Shown one piece after another: positions 57,262-64,000 of a stretch of 64,000 nucleotides of DNA. This DNA comes from Siminovitchia acidinfaciens. Its GTDB lineage: Bacteria; Bacillota; Bacilli; Bacillales; Bacillaceae_C. The DNA lies in contig NZ_QYTV02000005.1 of the NCBI RefSeq assembly GCF_003605385.1, forward strand, positions 62,001 through 126,000, written 5' to 3'. Position 1 is the first letter of the stretch, and each line of letters begins with the position of its first letter. Below the pieces are notes generated by a model, which was not told the DNA's origin, ran no database searches, and was given only the letters and a program-made list of their open reading frames with translations. A program made the translations under genes and the position numbers.

Positions 57262-58153
57262 AAGCACGAGGGTGAAACTGTTTGTATACATCTTTCAATC
57301 TTGATTTGGATACGTGTGTATAAATCTGTGTGGTAGAAATATCGGCATGGCCTAACATTTCCTGGACAGCGCGCAAATCCGCCCCATTTTCAAGGAGGTG
57401 GGTTGCAAACGAATGCCTTAACGTATGCGGTGTCAATTCCTTTTTAATGTCGGCTTTTGAAGCGAGTTTTTTCAAGTTCTTCCAAAAGCCTTGCCTTGTC
57501 AAACGTTTTCCATGGTGGTTTAAAAATAGGGCATCTGTTTTATTTTTTTCTTTCCGCAGCTTCGGCCTTGCTTCTTTCAAATACCGCTCAATCGCTTTGG
57601 TCGCTTCCATTCCGATTGGGATAATCCGTTCTTTATTCCCTTTCCCCCTGCATCTGACAAAACCGATTGTCAAGTGAATATCATCCAAATTCATATCAAG
57701 GAGTTCGCTTATCCGTGTACCTGTTCCATATAAGAGCTCGAGCATCGCTTTGTCCCGAATACCGAACATCGTAGATTGGTCTGGAGCTTCCAGCAGAGAC
57801 TGTACATCCGTTATGGAAAGGACCTTGGGCAGATTTTTTTCCAGCTGCGGCGTTTCAATATGTACGGTAGGGTCATGCCCGGCTGCTTTCTCCCGTAAAA
57901 GGAATTGGTGAAACGAACGTATCGATGCAATATGACGGGCAAGCGTCCTGCTTGATTTCCCCTCGCCTTTTATCTGTCCCAAGAATTGTATGATATGCAT
58001 GCGGGTAATTTCATCGAAACTATTAATATTCAATATTTTTTGGACATAGGAAAGATAGTTCACCAAGTCACGTTCATAAGCCTTTACCGTGTTTTGGGAC
58101 AATCCCTTTTCAACAATCATAAAATGAATAAAATCCTGAAGACGATCTTTCAT
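57260..58153 (-). CDS. xerD: Tyrosine recombinase XerD
   Basis: XerD with its partner resolves chromosome dimers at dif. The 297-residue protein has the N-terminal SAM-like core-binding domain and the catalytic set: Arg in [10 protein letters not shown], Lys region, [19 protein letters not shown]-type box (H-x-x-R), HADISTTQ His and the nucleophile Tyr in IYTHVS. Start at ATG 58151-58153; 16 further codons overlap yqzK. Position between fur/yqzK and deoB is that of ripX/xerD in B. subtilis. Confidence 0.95.
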   Translation of the reverse strand: MKDRLQDFIHFMIVEKGLSQNTVKAYERDLVNYLSYVQKILNINSFDEITRMHIIQFLGQIKGEGKSSRTLARHIASIRSFHQFLLREKAAGHDPTVHIETPQLEKNLPKVLSITDVQSLLEAPDQSTMFGIRDKAMLELLYGTGTRISELLDMNLDDIHLTIGFVRCRGKGNKERIIPIGMEATKAIERYLKEARPKLRKEKNKTDALFLNHHGKRLTRQGFWKNLKKLASKADIKKELTPHTLRHSFATHLLENGADLRAVQEMLGHADISTTQIYTHVSKSRLKDVYKQFHPRA

Positions 58154-58158
58154 TTGCT

Positions 58159-58389
58159 CTACTCCCCATTTAAATAAAAAAACAACAGGCGGGAGAACCA
58201 ATCACTCTCCTCTTCACTACTATTTTGCTGGATCACCTTGATAGCCGTCCCCTCGGGCTCGTCGTATCTCCGGTAATTCTCATACTCTTGGCTAACCCAT
58301 ATAATACCATAGTAAAACATGATTGTGCATGCCGCAAAAAGCAGAAACACCCTTAGGACCTGAAACATCAATTTCGCCGCATTCCTCAT
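58159..58389 (-). CDS. yqzK: YqzK family small membrane protein (DUF4227)
   Basis: A 76-residue protein with one hydrophobic helix ([20 protein letters not shown]) and the conserved [15 protein letters not shown] stretch. Unknown function. The ATG at 58387-58389 has AAAAGGG ten bases upstream. It lies five bases upstream of xerD, as in B. subtilis between fur and xerD. Confidence 0.85.
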   Translation of the reverse strand: MRNAAKLMFQVLRVFLLFAACTIMFYYGIIWVSQEYENYRRYDEPEGTAIKVIQQNSSEEESDWFSRLLFFYLNGE

Positions 58390-58535
58390 CTTAATCAAAC
58401 CCTTTTCAAGTATTCGGACAGTTTGTACCAGTAATACATGATATGCAAAAGTCGTCCGAATTTATACGTGCAAAGGGCTTTTTAATTTTGAGCGAAACAA
58501 GAAAAGCACAAGTTGAATATATGCTTTTGAACGAT

Positions 58536-58573
58536 TAAAAAACGCCCATCCTATTATCCAAAAGGACGAGCGC
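58536..58573 (-). terminator. Rho-independent terminator after fur
   Basis: CGCTCGTCCT pairs with AGGATGGGCG (two G-U) and is followed by TTTTTT on the minus strand. Confidence 0.82.
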
Positions 58574-58580
58574 TTCGGGT

Positions 58581-59063
58581 TTAATTTTCTTTGCCGGCTG
58601 ACGGCTCTTTCTGTTCGTTCTCCACTTTATCGTGACAGCGCCAACAAATGCCATGAAATGTCAGCCTGTGATCTTTGATCTTGAAATTAAAATCATGTTC
58701 AACAATCTTTTCAACATCTCCGAGGAGATCTTCCTGTATTTCATCCACCGTACCGCATTCAATACAGATGAGGTGATGGTGAAAATGATCTGCACCTTCC
58801 TGACGCAGGTCATATCTGGAAACTCCATCACCAAAATTGATTTTGTCCACTACCTTCAATTCAGTTAAAAGTTCCAGAGTCCTGTATACAGTTGCAAGAC
58901 CGATGTCTGGAGATTTATCCTTTACAAGCAGATAAACATCTTCCGCACTCAAATGGTCGTCCTCATGTTCAAGCAACACCCTAACCGTGGCTTCACGCTG
59001 GGGAGTAAGCTTATAGCTTGCGGAATGCAATTGTTTCTTTATACGGTTAATGCGACTTTCCAT
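58581..59063 (-). CDS. fur: Ferric uptake regulator Fur
   Basis: Fur represses iron-uptake genes when Fe2+ is bound. The 160-residue protein has the winged-helix (YKLTPQREATVRVLL; GLATVYRTLELL), the metal-binding HHHLICIECG, and structural zinc cysteines C-x2-C in CIECG and CWRC. The ATG at 59061-59063 has GGGAGG seven to eight bases upstream. The C-terminal tail is longer than in B. subtilis (QKEPSAGKEN). PerR and Zur are paralogues; the genomic place fits Fur. Confidence 0.92.
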   Translation of the reverse strand: MESRINRIKKQLHSASYKLTPQREATVRVLLEHEDDHLSAEDVYLLVKDKSPDIGLATVYRTLELLTELKVVDKINFGDGVSRYDLRQEGADHFHHHLICIECGTVDEIQEDLLGDVEKIVEHDFNFKIKDHRLTFHGICWRCHDKVENEQKEPSAGKEN

Positions 59064-59117
59064 CAAACAATCCTCCCTCGCCACTATCCCTTTTATTATA
59101 ACAGACAGTGAACAATA

Positions 59118-59143
59118 ATCAAATTAAAATCATTATTAAAATG
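59118..59143. promoter_or_regulatory. Possible Fur/PerR-type operator upstream of fur
   Basis: An A/T-rich dyad, AATAATCA to TCATTATT, resembles Fur or PerR boxes. In B. subtilis fur is under PerR control. Weak by-eye match. Confidence 0.3.
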
Positions 59144-59169
59144 GGAGGTTTACAATCAGAAATTTACCA

Positions 59170-59817
59170 TTATTTAGTGATGGAGGCAATGATCGATTTC
59201 ATCAAGACCGGCGCTATGAACGCCTCAATGCTCGCAGCAAGAGTAATCACAGCCATCGCTGCGACAAAAGACAAGAAGTAACGTGCAAACTCAGGAACAA
59301 AGTGAAATGAGAATCCTTGTCTAATGAAGATTTTTCTTATGAGTTTAATTGAGAATGCTATCGAAATGACTGCAATAAAAATATACACGGGTATAAATAA
59401 CAGGTTTTGTGGCAGCAAAGTCACAAAAGCGAGAAGCAGTCCGTTCCAGCCCATTTGATTGACAAGAAAACCGACGGAAAAACCGACCACGACCCCTTTT
59501 AAAAATAGAAGAATCAAAATCAAGGGAAATCCAATGATGGATATACCAAGCACCCACATTAACCCTGTGAATTTAACATTATGAAAGAAACTGAGCTTCA
59601 ACAAATCTTCGGCTTTCCCAGTTTTTCCATCCGCCACTTGTCCAAAAAAATGGTTCAAATAATAAAAGAGGTCTTCTTTCTGTGCAATTGATAGACTGTT
59701 AACAATGACTGCACCGAAAATAATGCCCATGACAAACAATACCATGATGAAAGAATAGATGGGAGAGTAGGTTTGAATGTGTCTGGTAATATAACTGGTA
59801 TAAAACTTTTTCCTCAT
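59170..59817 (-). CDS. spoIIM: Stage II sporulation protein M
   Basis: SpoIIM recruits SpoIIP and SpoIID to the septum and is needed for engulfment. The 215-residue membrane protein has about five helices (IMVLFVMGIIFGAVIVNSL; GLMWVLGISIIGFPLILIL; LPQNLLFIPVYIF). Start at the second ATG (59815-59817), which has AGGAGG nine bases upstream. It lies between fur and yqxK, as in B. subtilis. Confidence 0.95.
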   Translation of the reverse strand: MRKKFYTSYITRHIQTYSPIYSFIMVLFVMGIIFGAVIVNSLSIAQKEDLFYYLNHFFGQVADGKTGKAEDLLKLSFFHNVKFTGLMWVLGISIIGFPLILILLFLKGVVVGFSVGFLVNQMGWNGLLLAFVTLLPQNLLFIPVYIFIAVISIAFSIKLIRKIFIRQGFSFHFVPEFARYFLSFVAAMAVITLAASIEAFIAPVLMKSIIASITK

Positions 59818-59877
59818 ATGCTGCTTCCTCCTGTCCGGCAATTGTTACATCTTATGAGGACAAAACAATGCATATGA

Positions 59878-60130
59878 CTAAGAAAAACTTAAGGCGCGCA
59901 GCCTTAGGCGACGAATTTTAATGAGGGAGTTTCTCGGCCACCACAGCAAAGCTGCTTACATCATAAGAAGATTCTTCAAATATACTTGGCCGCAGGAGGA
60001 GCACATTCATCCTGAATATGCTTCCTCACAGCTTGTACCTCGGAGGGGCTTAGCAAGGAGTTTCCGCTTTTTCAAGAGCCTTAAGGGTCACGTTATTCCC
60101 GCAGGACCTAGAAATAGCTTCTTTGAATAT
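59878..60130 (+). repeat. Dispersed intergenic repeat
   Basis: Begins TAAGAAAAACTTAAGGCGCG and holds CGACGAATTTTAATGAGGGA, CGGCCACCACAGCAAAGC, GGAGCACATTCATCCTGAAT, and CTTGTACCTCGGAGGGGCTTA; the end is decayed. It fills most of the 500-base gap between spoIIM and yqxK. The rest, 60130-60317, shows nothing recognisable. Confidence 0.6.
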
Positions 60131-60317
60131 GCATCTCACGATGAAATGCGAAGCATTTTTCCAGGAGTCGGCGCCTTTCACTGCAATCAACGAACAGGGT
60201 TTCTGAGTTTGTACATTAGTATCTGGCTTCAGGCCTTTGCTAGATAAACAATATTCATTTAAACTTAAATATTATTTTTTTGATGGTACCTACCATTCAT
60301 CATAGACGGCACCTCTA

Positions 60318-61487
60318 TCATTTCGCCACTTTTCCGTAGCGCCCTCCTCCGCCTTCTTCCAACTGCAATTTTCCCGATCTGGCTTTGACAATCAATTCCG
60401 CCAGCTCGGCTTTAATAACTTTTTTCAATTCCTTTTCAGAAACGCGATGCAGTATATTCATTTCAGATCCGAAATGGCTGTACAGTTTCTCCATTGTTTT
60501 AGGCCCCAGACCGGGTAAAAAATCAAGCGGCACCTGATGGATGTATGGCGGCCTTTCAGGATGGTTGCTTGATTTTTCCCCACCTTCCGCCAACTCTGCG
60601 ATCCGTTCGGATACCCCTTTTGTAAACTTTTTTGAGCCACAGCTCACACATTCATCTTCTTGTTTCAAAGCGAAGCATTTAGCACAAGCGGTCCGGTAAT
60701 ATTTGCCCAAAAAAGGATTGAGGCCGTAATTTGCGTCGATCTTATTGCCATCCTCTCCATGCAAGGCTTTTTTGACTGCCTGGAAGGTGGGACCTTCTAA
60801 GGTCATCTTCTGGTATTCCCGCGCCATCTTCGGCAATGAATGGGCATCTGAATTAGATACAAAAGTTAAGCTGTGCAATTCATCGATCTGGTCAGCCATC
60901 GTTGTATTGGAACTTAATCCAAGTTCAATTCCGTCTATCAAATCCGGATTTAACACTTCTTCCAGAGATTCCCTGACTCCTTTTCCATAAAGACTTTTAA
61001 AAGGTGTGAAGACATGTGCAGGGATAAATAGGCCGTCCAAAGACTTTACCTTCTCTTGAATAATGATAGCTTTCTCATACACTCGCTGTGTACTTAGCTG
61101 ATTATTCGTTACACGCTTCGAAAGCCAGGAGGAAAATTCCTTCAGCTGTTTAAAGGCAGGGAAATAGGCCAGCAGATGGATTGGACCGTTGCAGCTTTCA
61201 TCAAAAACTTCCATTTCCGTGCCAGGAATCAGCGTCACCTCCCCCTCAAATCGAAAACCGCCTTCTTCCATTTCTACGAGACGCCCCTCGTCACAGAGCT
61301 GTTCCATTTCCATAATCACTTCTGGAGAATGACAGTCAATAATCCCAATGACATCCAGTCCTTTTGGGAATTTTGCTGTTTGTAAAATATTCGTCAATGT
61401 CAGGCTTTTCGCGGCAGTGATTTTTACAGGTTTTCCAGTAAAAGTCCTTCCAATGTGAATATGCATGTCTACAAAATACTGTTTCAT
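60318..61487 (-). CDS. yqxK: PHP-domain endonuclease Q-like protein (YqxK)
   Basis: A 389-residue protein. The N-terminal PHP domain has the metal-binding DMHIHIG, D-H-x-P (IDCHSPE), E in IPGTEME, H in PAHVFTP and the late SDAHSL. A zinc finger follows (C-x2-C in CAKCFALKQEDECVSCG), then a helix-hairpin-helix (LPGLGPKTMEKLY). This layout is that of endonuclease Q, which nicks DNA 5-prime of deaminated bases; the activity here is inferred. It starts one base after nudF. Confidence 0.88.
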   Translation of the reverse strand: MKQYFVDMHIHIGRTFTGKPVKITAAKSLTLTNILQTAKFPKGLDVIGIIDCHSPEVIMEMEQLCDEGRLVEMEEGGFRFEGEVTLIPGTEMEVFDESCNGPIHLLAYFPAFKQLKEFSSWLSKRVTNNQLSTQRVYEKAIIIQEKVKSLDGLFIPAHVFTPFKSLYGKGVRESLEEVLNPDLIDGIELGLSSNTTMADQIDELHSLTFVSNSDAHSLPKMAREYQKMTLEGPTFQAVKKALHGEDGNKIDANYGLNPFLGKYYRTACAKCFALKQEDECVSCGSKKFTKGVSERIAELAEGGEKSSNHPERPPYIHQVPLDFLPGLGPKTMEKLYSHFGSEMNILHRVSEKELKKVIKAELAELIVKARSGKLQLEEGGGGRYGKVAK

Positions 61488-61488
61488 A

Positions 61489-62034
61489 TTATTTTTTCTC
61501 CATCAATTGCAAATATTGAACTGCAAATACAGTTTTTGCATCATAAATCCTTTCATTTTTGATGCATTCAAGTGCTTCTTCAAGTGAAATTTCAACCAAC
61601 TCAACAAATTCATCTTCATCCCCATCAGCCGGATTATCCAATGCTTCCAATTCTGTCGCCAAGTAAATATGAATGATTTCATTGGCGAAGCCTGGTGACG
61701 TGTAAAAGGAAGTGATATATTCCATTTTACCTGCCCGATAGCCGGTTTCTTCTTCCAGTTCCCTTTCCGCCGTAACCGCAGGCTCTTCCCCCGGCTCCAA
61801 TTTCCCGGCTGGAATTTCAAGCAGGGATCTTTCCAACGGCTTCCTGTACTGCTCAACCATGACGATTTTTTTTTCGTTTGTCAGGGGAATCAAGGCAACG
61901 GCGCCAGGATGCCTGACGATTTCACGACTAGATCTTTTGCCATCAGGAAGCTCCACCTCATCCACTTGTACGCTGATGATTTTCCCGTCAAAGATTGGTT
62001 TCATACCAACTGTTTTTTCTTCGAATTTATTCAT
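61489..62034 (-). CDS. nudF: ADP-ribose pyrophosphatase NudF (YqkG)
   Basis: NudF hydrolyses ADP-ribose to AMP and ribose 5-phosphate. The 181-residue protein has the Nudix box G-x5-E-x7-REL-x-EE-x-G, seen in GKLEPGEEPAVTAERELEEE. AGGGAG lies nine bases before the ATG. It is followed by yqxK in one operon and is divergent from mciZ. Confidence 0.93.
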   Translation of the reverse strand: MNKFEEKTVGMKPIFDGKIISVQVDEVELPDGKRSSREIVRHPGAVALIPLTNEKKIVMVEQYRKPLERSLLEIPAGKLEPGEEPAVTAERELEEETGYRAGKMEYITSFYTSPGFANEIIHIYLATELEALDNPADGDEDEFVELVEISLEEALECIKNERIYDAKTVFAVQYLQLMEKK

Positions 62035-62072
62035 CGTATTCAGCTCCCTGTTCTATTTCAATTGCAGATAAT

Positions 62073-62080
62073 CATACATT
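62073..62080 (+). promoter_or_regulatory. Candidate sigma-E -10 element upstream of mciZ
   Basis: CATACATT matches the sigma-E -10 consensus CATACAHT; the -35 (TCTATTT, 14 bases up) is weak. MciZ is a mother-cell protein in B. subtilis. Confidence 0.4.
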
Positions 62081-62106
62081 TTACCATACATCGGGGAGGG
62101 ATCACG

Positions 62107-62241
62107 ATGAGAGTGAATATAAGTGAAAACCGCTTTGTTTTAACAGGAAAGGCATGGGAAATCCAAGCACTGCTTAAAAAGTATGCCAAGCAGCACAAGC
62201 TTGTAAAAGATTGGCTGGACTCTTGCACAATGATTGAATAG
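62107..62241 (+). CDS. mciZ: Z-ring inhibitor MciZ
   Basis: MciZ is a mother-cell peptide that caps FtsZ filaments and blocks Z-ring formation during sporulation. The 44-residue protein shares the core VL-x-GKAWEI-x-A-x-L-K-x-Y and VKDW with the 40-residue B. subtilis peptide and sits in the same place between nudF and yqkF. The C-terminus is a few residues longer (DSCTMIE). GGGGAGGG lies six bases before the ATG. Confidence 0.85.
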   Translation: MRVNISENRFVLTGKAWEIQALLKKYAKQHKLVKDWLDSCTMIE

Positions 62242-62289
62242 AATGGGCACCTTCAGATAAAATAGGAAAAAAAGAAAAGCGGGGTTTAT

Positions 62290-63213
62290 ATGGAAAAACG
62301 GAAGCTGGGAAAATCAGACTTATTTATAACCAAGATGGGGCTAGGCTGTATGTCACTTGGAACAGATTCGGCCAATGCTGAAAAAATAATTAAAACTGCA
62401 CTTGACGAAGGAGTCAACTATTTTGATACGGCTGATTTATACGATTATGGGGTAAACGAAGAAATCGTAGGAGAAACTCTCAGAGCAGTCCGCGATCAAG
62501 TGATAGTTGCTACAAAAGTGGGAAACCGCTGGACTGATAAGAAGGATGGCTGGGATTGGGACCCATCTAAAAAACATATAAAAGAGGCGGTTAAAAACAG
62601 CCTCAGGCGTCTACGCACTGATTATATCGATTTGTACCAGCTGCATGGGGGTACCATTGAAGATCCGATCGATGAAACAATAGAAGCTTTTGAAGAGTTA
62701 AAATCTGAAGGACTGGTCAGACATTACGGGATCTCCTCCATTAGGCCTAATGTTATTCGGGAATATGCAACCCGCTCCTCAATTGTCAGTGTTATGATGC
62801 AATATAGTTTGCTGGACCGCCGCCCAGAGGAAGTCATGCCCCTACTTACGAAAAATGAAATAAGCATCGTGTCAAGAGGCTCCGTTGCCAAAGGCTTATT
62901 AAGTGATAAAATGCTCGGAGTCAAAGAAAATCAATGGGAAGGGAAAGAATATCTCGATTATTCTTCAAACGATATCAAGGAGCTCATCGAAAGTATCCAG
63001 GCTAAACTTTTAGATGATAAAAGATCGCTGAATGAATTGGCATTTCAATTCAATTTGTCCCACAAAGCAGTGGCTGCTGTTGTTGTTGGAGCAAGCACGG
63101 TTGAGCAGGTGAAAGATAATGTACGTGCAGTCAACTCCCCTGCCTTATCTAAAGAGGAGTTGGCCCTTTTAGAGCTTCTAACAAAGGAAAGTCGCTATTC
63201 GGCACATCGCTGA
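62290..63213 (+). CDS. yqkF: Aldo/keto reductase YqkF
   Basis: A 307-residue NADPH-dependent oxidoreductase of the AKR family. The catalytic tetrad is seen as Asp and Tyr in FDTADLYDYGVNEE, Lys in VATKVG and His in LYQLHGG; GASTVEQVKDN near the end binds NADPH phosphate. Substrate unknown. GGGG precedes the ATG. It follows mciZ on the same strand. Confidence 0.9.
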   Translation: MEKRKLGKSDLFITKMGLGCMSLGTDSANAEKIIKTALDEGVNYFDTADLYDYGVNEEIVGETLRAVRDQVIVATKVGNRWTDKKDGWDWDPSKKHIKEAVKNSLRRLRTDYIDLYQLHGGTIEDPIDETIEAFEELKSEGLVRHYGISSIRPNVIREYATRSSIVSVMMQYSLLDRRPEEVMPLLTKNEISIVSRGSVAKGLLSDKMLGVKENQWEGKEYLDYSSNDIKELIESIQAKLLDDKRSLNELAFQFNLSHKAVAAVVVGASTVEQVKDNVRAVNSPALSKEELALLELLTKESRYSAHR

Positions 63214-63281
63214 ATTAATCGTTCGTCAATCTTTTAGCTTTTTTCTAACATTTCAGCATATATTTTACAAGCTCGTTCAAG

Positions 63282-63287
63282 TATAAT
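63282..63287 (+). promoter_or_regulatory. Possible -10 element upstream of the sinI leader
   Basis: TATAAT with no good -35 at 17 bases. A second -10-like TATACT at 63431-63436 would start transcription inside the aptamer P1 strand, so the upstream one is a better fit for a leader holding the whole aptamer. Confidence 0.35.
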
Positions 63288-63335
63288 AGTAATATCGAAT
63301 CATAAATTCCTTACAATTGATTTTTTTAGGGGTAT

Positions 63336-63342
63336 ATCGACA
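63336..63342 (+). promoter_or_regulatory. Spo0A-box-like site 1 upstream of sinI
   Basis: ATCGACA differs from the Spo0A box TTCGNCA at the first base. It lies in a direct repeat TCGACACCA shared with site 2, 51 bases away. Confidence 0.4.
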
Positions 63343-63386
63343 CCATATCCTTTAAATCGATTCTAATTTAAGAGATTCTACCACTC

Positions 63387-63393
63387 TTCGACA
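63387..63393 (+). promoter_or_regulatory. Spo0A-box-like site 2 upstream of sinI
   Basis: TTCGACA is an exact match to TTCGNCA. sinI is a Spo0A-controlled gene in B. subtilis, so a Spo0A site here is plausible. Confidence 0.5.
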
Positions 63394-63436
63394 CCAACAT
63401 TTTTTTCAGGACTATGACTTTAGAAGCGCCTATACT

Positions 63437-63548
63437 TAGATACACTTAGCGAAAAAGGCAAATCTGTTCGAAAGGCAGAGACGCAAAGCCACAGGCCTAA
63501 GGTTAAATAACTAGGGCAGCTGGGTTACCCGTATCTATGGGAGGTAAC
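63437..63548 (+). ncRNA. c-di-GMP-I (GEMM-I) riboswitch upstream of sinI
   Basis: P1 is TAGATAC (63437-63443) with GTATCTA (63531-63537). Inside are the class I signatures in order: AAGGCAAA, a stem closed by a GAAA tetraloop (TTCGAAAGG), GACGCAAAGCC, ACAGGCCTAAGG, and AGGGCAGCTGGGTTACC. These agree almost base for base with the V. cholerae Vc2 aptamer consensus. GGGAGG (63539-63544), the sinI ribosome binding site, starts one base after P1, and GTTACC (63524-63529) can pair with GGTAAC (63543-63548), so control is probably on translation. Confidence 0.93.
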
Positions 63549-63549
63549 G

Positions 63550-63675
63550 ATGAAAAAGTCAGTCGTAATGAGACCAGAAAAGCTTGATGAAGAGTGGGTA
63601 GAGCTCATACTCCATGCATTGGGTGCAGGAATCAGCCCCCAGGAGATCAAGGAATTTTTTCGAAAATCTCAGTAG
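63550..63675 (+). CDS. sinI: Anti-repressor SinI family protein
   Basis: SinI binds SinR and breaks its DNA-binding tetramer, which derepresses biofilm matrix genes. The 41-residue protein has the SinI/SinR interaction core LDEEWVELILHALGAGISPQ and ends EIKEFFRKSQ; B. subtilis SinI is 57 residues, so the C-terminal tail is missing here. The ATG follows GGGAGG by five bases. It lies 92 bases upstream of sinR. It is preceded by the c-di-GMP riboswitch. Confidence 0.92.
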   Translation: MKKSVVMRPEKLDEEWVELILHALGAGISPQEIKEFFRKSQ

Positions 63676-63733
63676 TACATAATAATGACCCTGTAAATCA
63701 GGAATTTTGCTCTATTAATAACTTTGCAGTGTA

Positions 63734-63742
63734 TGTTATAAT
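63734..63742 (+). promoter_or_regulatory. Extended -10 promoter of sinR
   Basis: TGTTATAAT (TGn plus TATAAT) without a clear -35, 26 bases before the sinR start. A separate sinR promoter is also known in B. subtilis, so SinR can be made without reading the riboswitch. Confidence 0.6.
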
Positions 63743-63767
63743 GGGCAAAGAGTAGGTGACTGTGTAA

Positions 63768-64000
63768 ATGATTGGTCAACGAATTAAAGAGTATCGTCTG
63801 CAAAAAAAAATATCCCTTTCCGAATTGGCCGAACGAGCTGGGATTGCCAAATCATATTTGAGTTCAATCGAACGCAATATCCAGTCGAACCCCTCCATTC
63901 AAATTTTGGAGAAGCTTTCATCTGTCCTTGATGTGCCGGTCCATGTTCTGCTTCACGGAGAAACGGGTGAAATTGAATTGGACCACGGTTGGGAAGAACT
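63768..64000 (+). CDS. sinR: Biofilm master repressor SinR, N-terminal part, cut by the window edge
   Basis: The 77 codons seen encode the Xre-type helix-turn-helix DNA-binding domain of SinR: MIGQRIKEYRLQKKISLSEL, then AGIAKSYLSSIERN, which closely follow B. subtilis SinR. The start of the C-terminal oligomerisation domain (DHGWEEL) is just visible at the end. SinR represses matrix operons (eps, tapA) in B. subtilis and is antagonised by SinI. The ATG follows GTAGGTGA. The end lies outside the window. Confidence 0.95.
   Translation, partial: MIGQRIKEYRLQKKISLSELAERAGIAKSYLSSIERNIQSNPSIQILEKLSSVLDVPVHVLLHGETGEIELDHGWEE

Noticed and set aside
63431-63436. TATACT as the main -10 of sinI
   Set aside because: Its start site would fall at about 63443 and remove the P1 strand of a well-formed aptamer, and no -35 lies at 17 bases.

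Overview
The window reads as chromosomal DNA of an endospore-forming Bacillaceae member: AGGAGG-type ribosome binding sites, frequent GTG/TTG starts, a full set of sporulation and germination genes (sleB-ypeB, cotJABC, spmAB-dacB, spoVA, spoIIA-sigF, dacF, spoIIM), and gene order that follows Bacillus subtilis from ypfD/cmk to nudF/yqkF. It is not B. subtilis itself: the B. subtilis neighbours gudB, ypbB-recQ, sigX, the rib biosynthetic operon, spoVAC-AD-AE and punA are missing here, while other modules sit in their place. No tRNA, rRNA, prophage, insertion sequence or CRISPR array was seen.

Layout. 1-10.3 kb: ribosomal protein S1 homologue (partial), cmk, plsC, PilZ protein ypfA, germination pair sleB-ypeB, prsW, ansA, ypdA, mecB, ypbG. 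10.5-21.3 kb, an accessory block: the cotJ spore coat operon, an MFS transporter, a DJ-1/PfpI protein, a decayed EAL-domain gene, a VWA lipoprotein, and a SAM-riboswitch-controlled methionine operon metI-yitJ-metE. 22-30 kb: ypbF, ypbE, ypbD, ferredoxin, a SwrC-like RND pump, FMN-riboswitch-controlled ribU, an M23/LysM peptidase. 30.2-42.7 kb: the res cytochrome c maturation locus, resABC and resDE, split by an opuC-type quaternary-amine ABC transporter operon that ends in a carnitine-acyltransferase-family enzyme. 42.8-54.5 kb: rluB, spmAB-dacB, scpAB, ribT, lysA, a shortened spoVA operon (AA-AB-AF) and the spoIIA operon. 54.6-63.2 kb: dacF, deoB, xerD, yqzK, fur, spoIIM, yqxK, nudF, mciZ, yqkF. 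63.2-64 kb: sinI and the start of sinR.

Most notable: immediately upstream of sinI is a well-conserved c-di-GMP-I (GEMM-I) riboswitch. Its last conserved strand can pair either within the aptamer or with the sinI Shine-Dalgarno region, and the second pairing crosses the aptamer closing helix, so the two folds exclude each other. This predicts that c-di-GMP turns on translation of the anti-repressor SinI and so releases the SinR biofilm regulon; two Spo0A-box-like sequences lie upstream. The second candidate system is the opuC-carnitine acyltransferase operon, whose enzyme keeps the catalytic His and, by eye, the carnitine-contacting Tyr/Thr/Arg of animal carnitine acetyltransferase. A family of about ten diverged 120-320-bp intergenic repeats, nearly all in one orientation, fills most long gene-free stretches.
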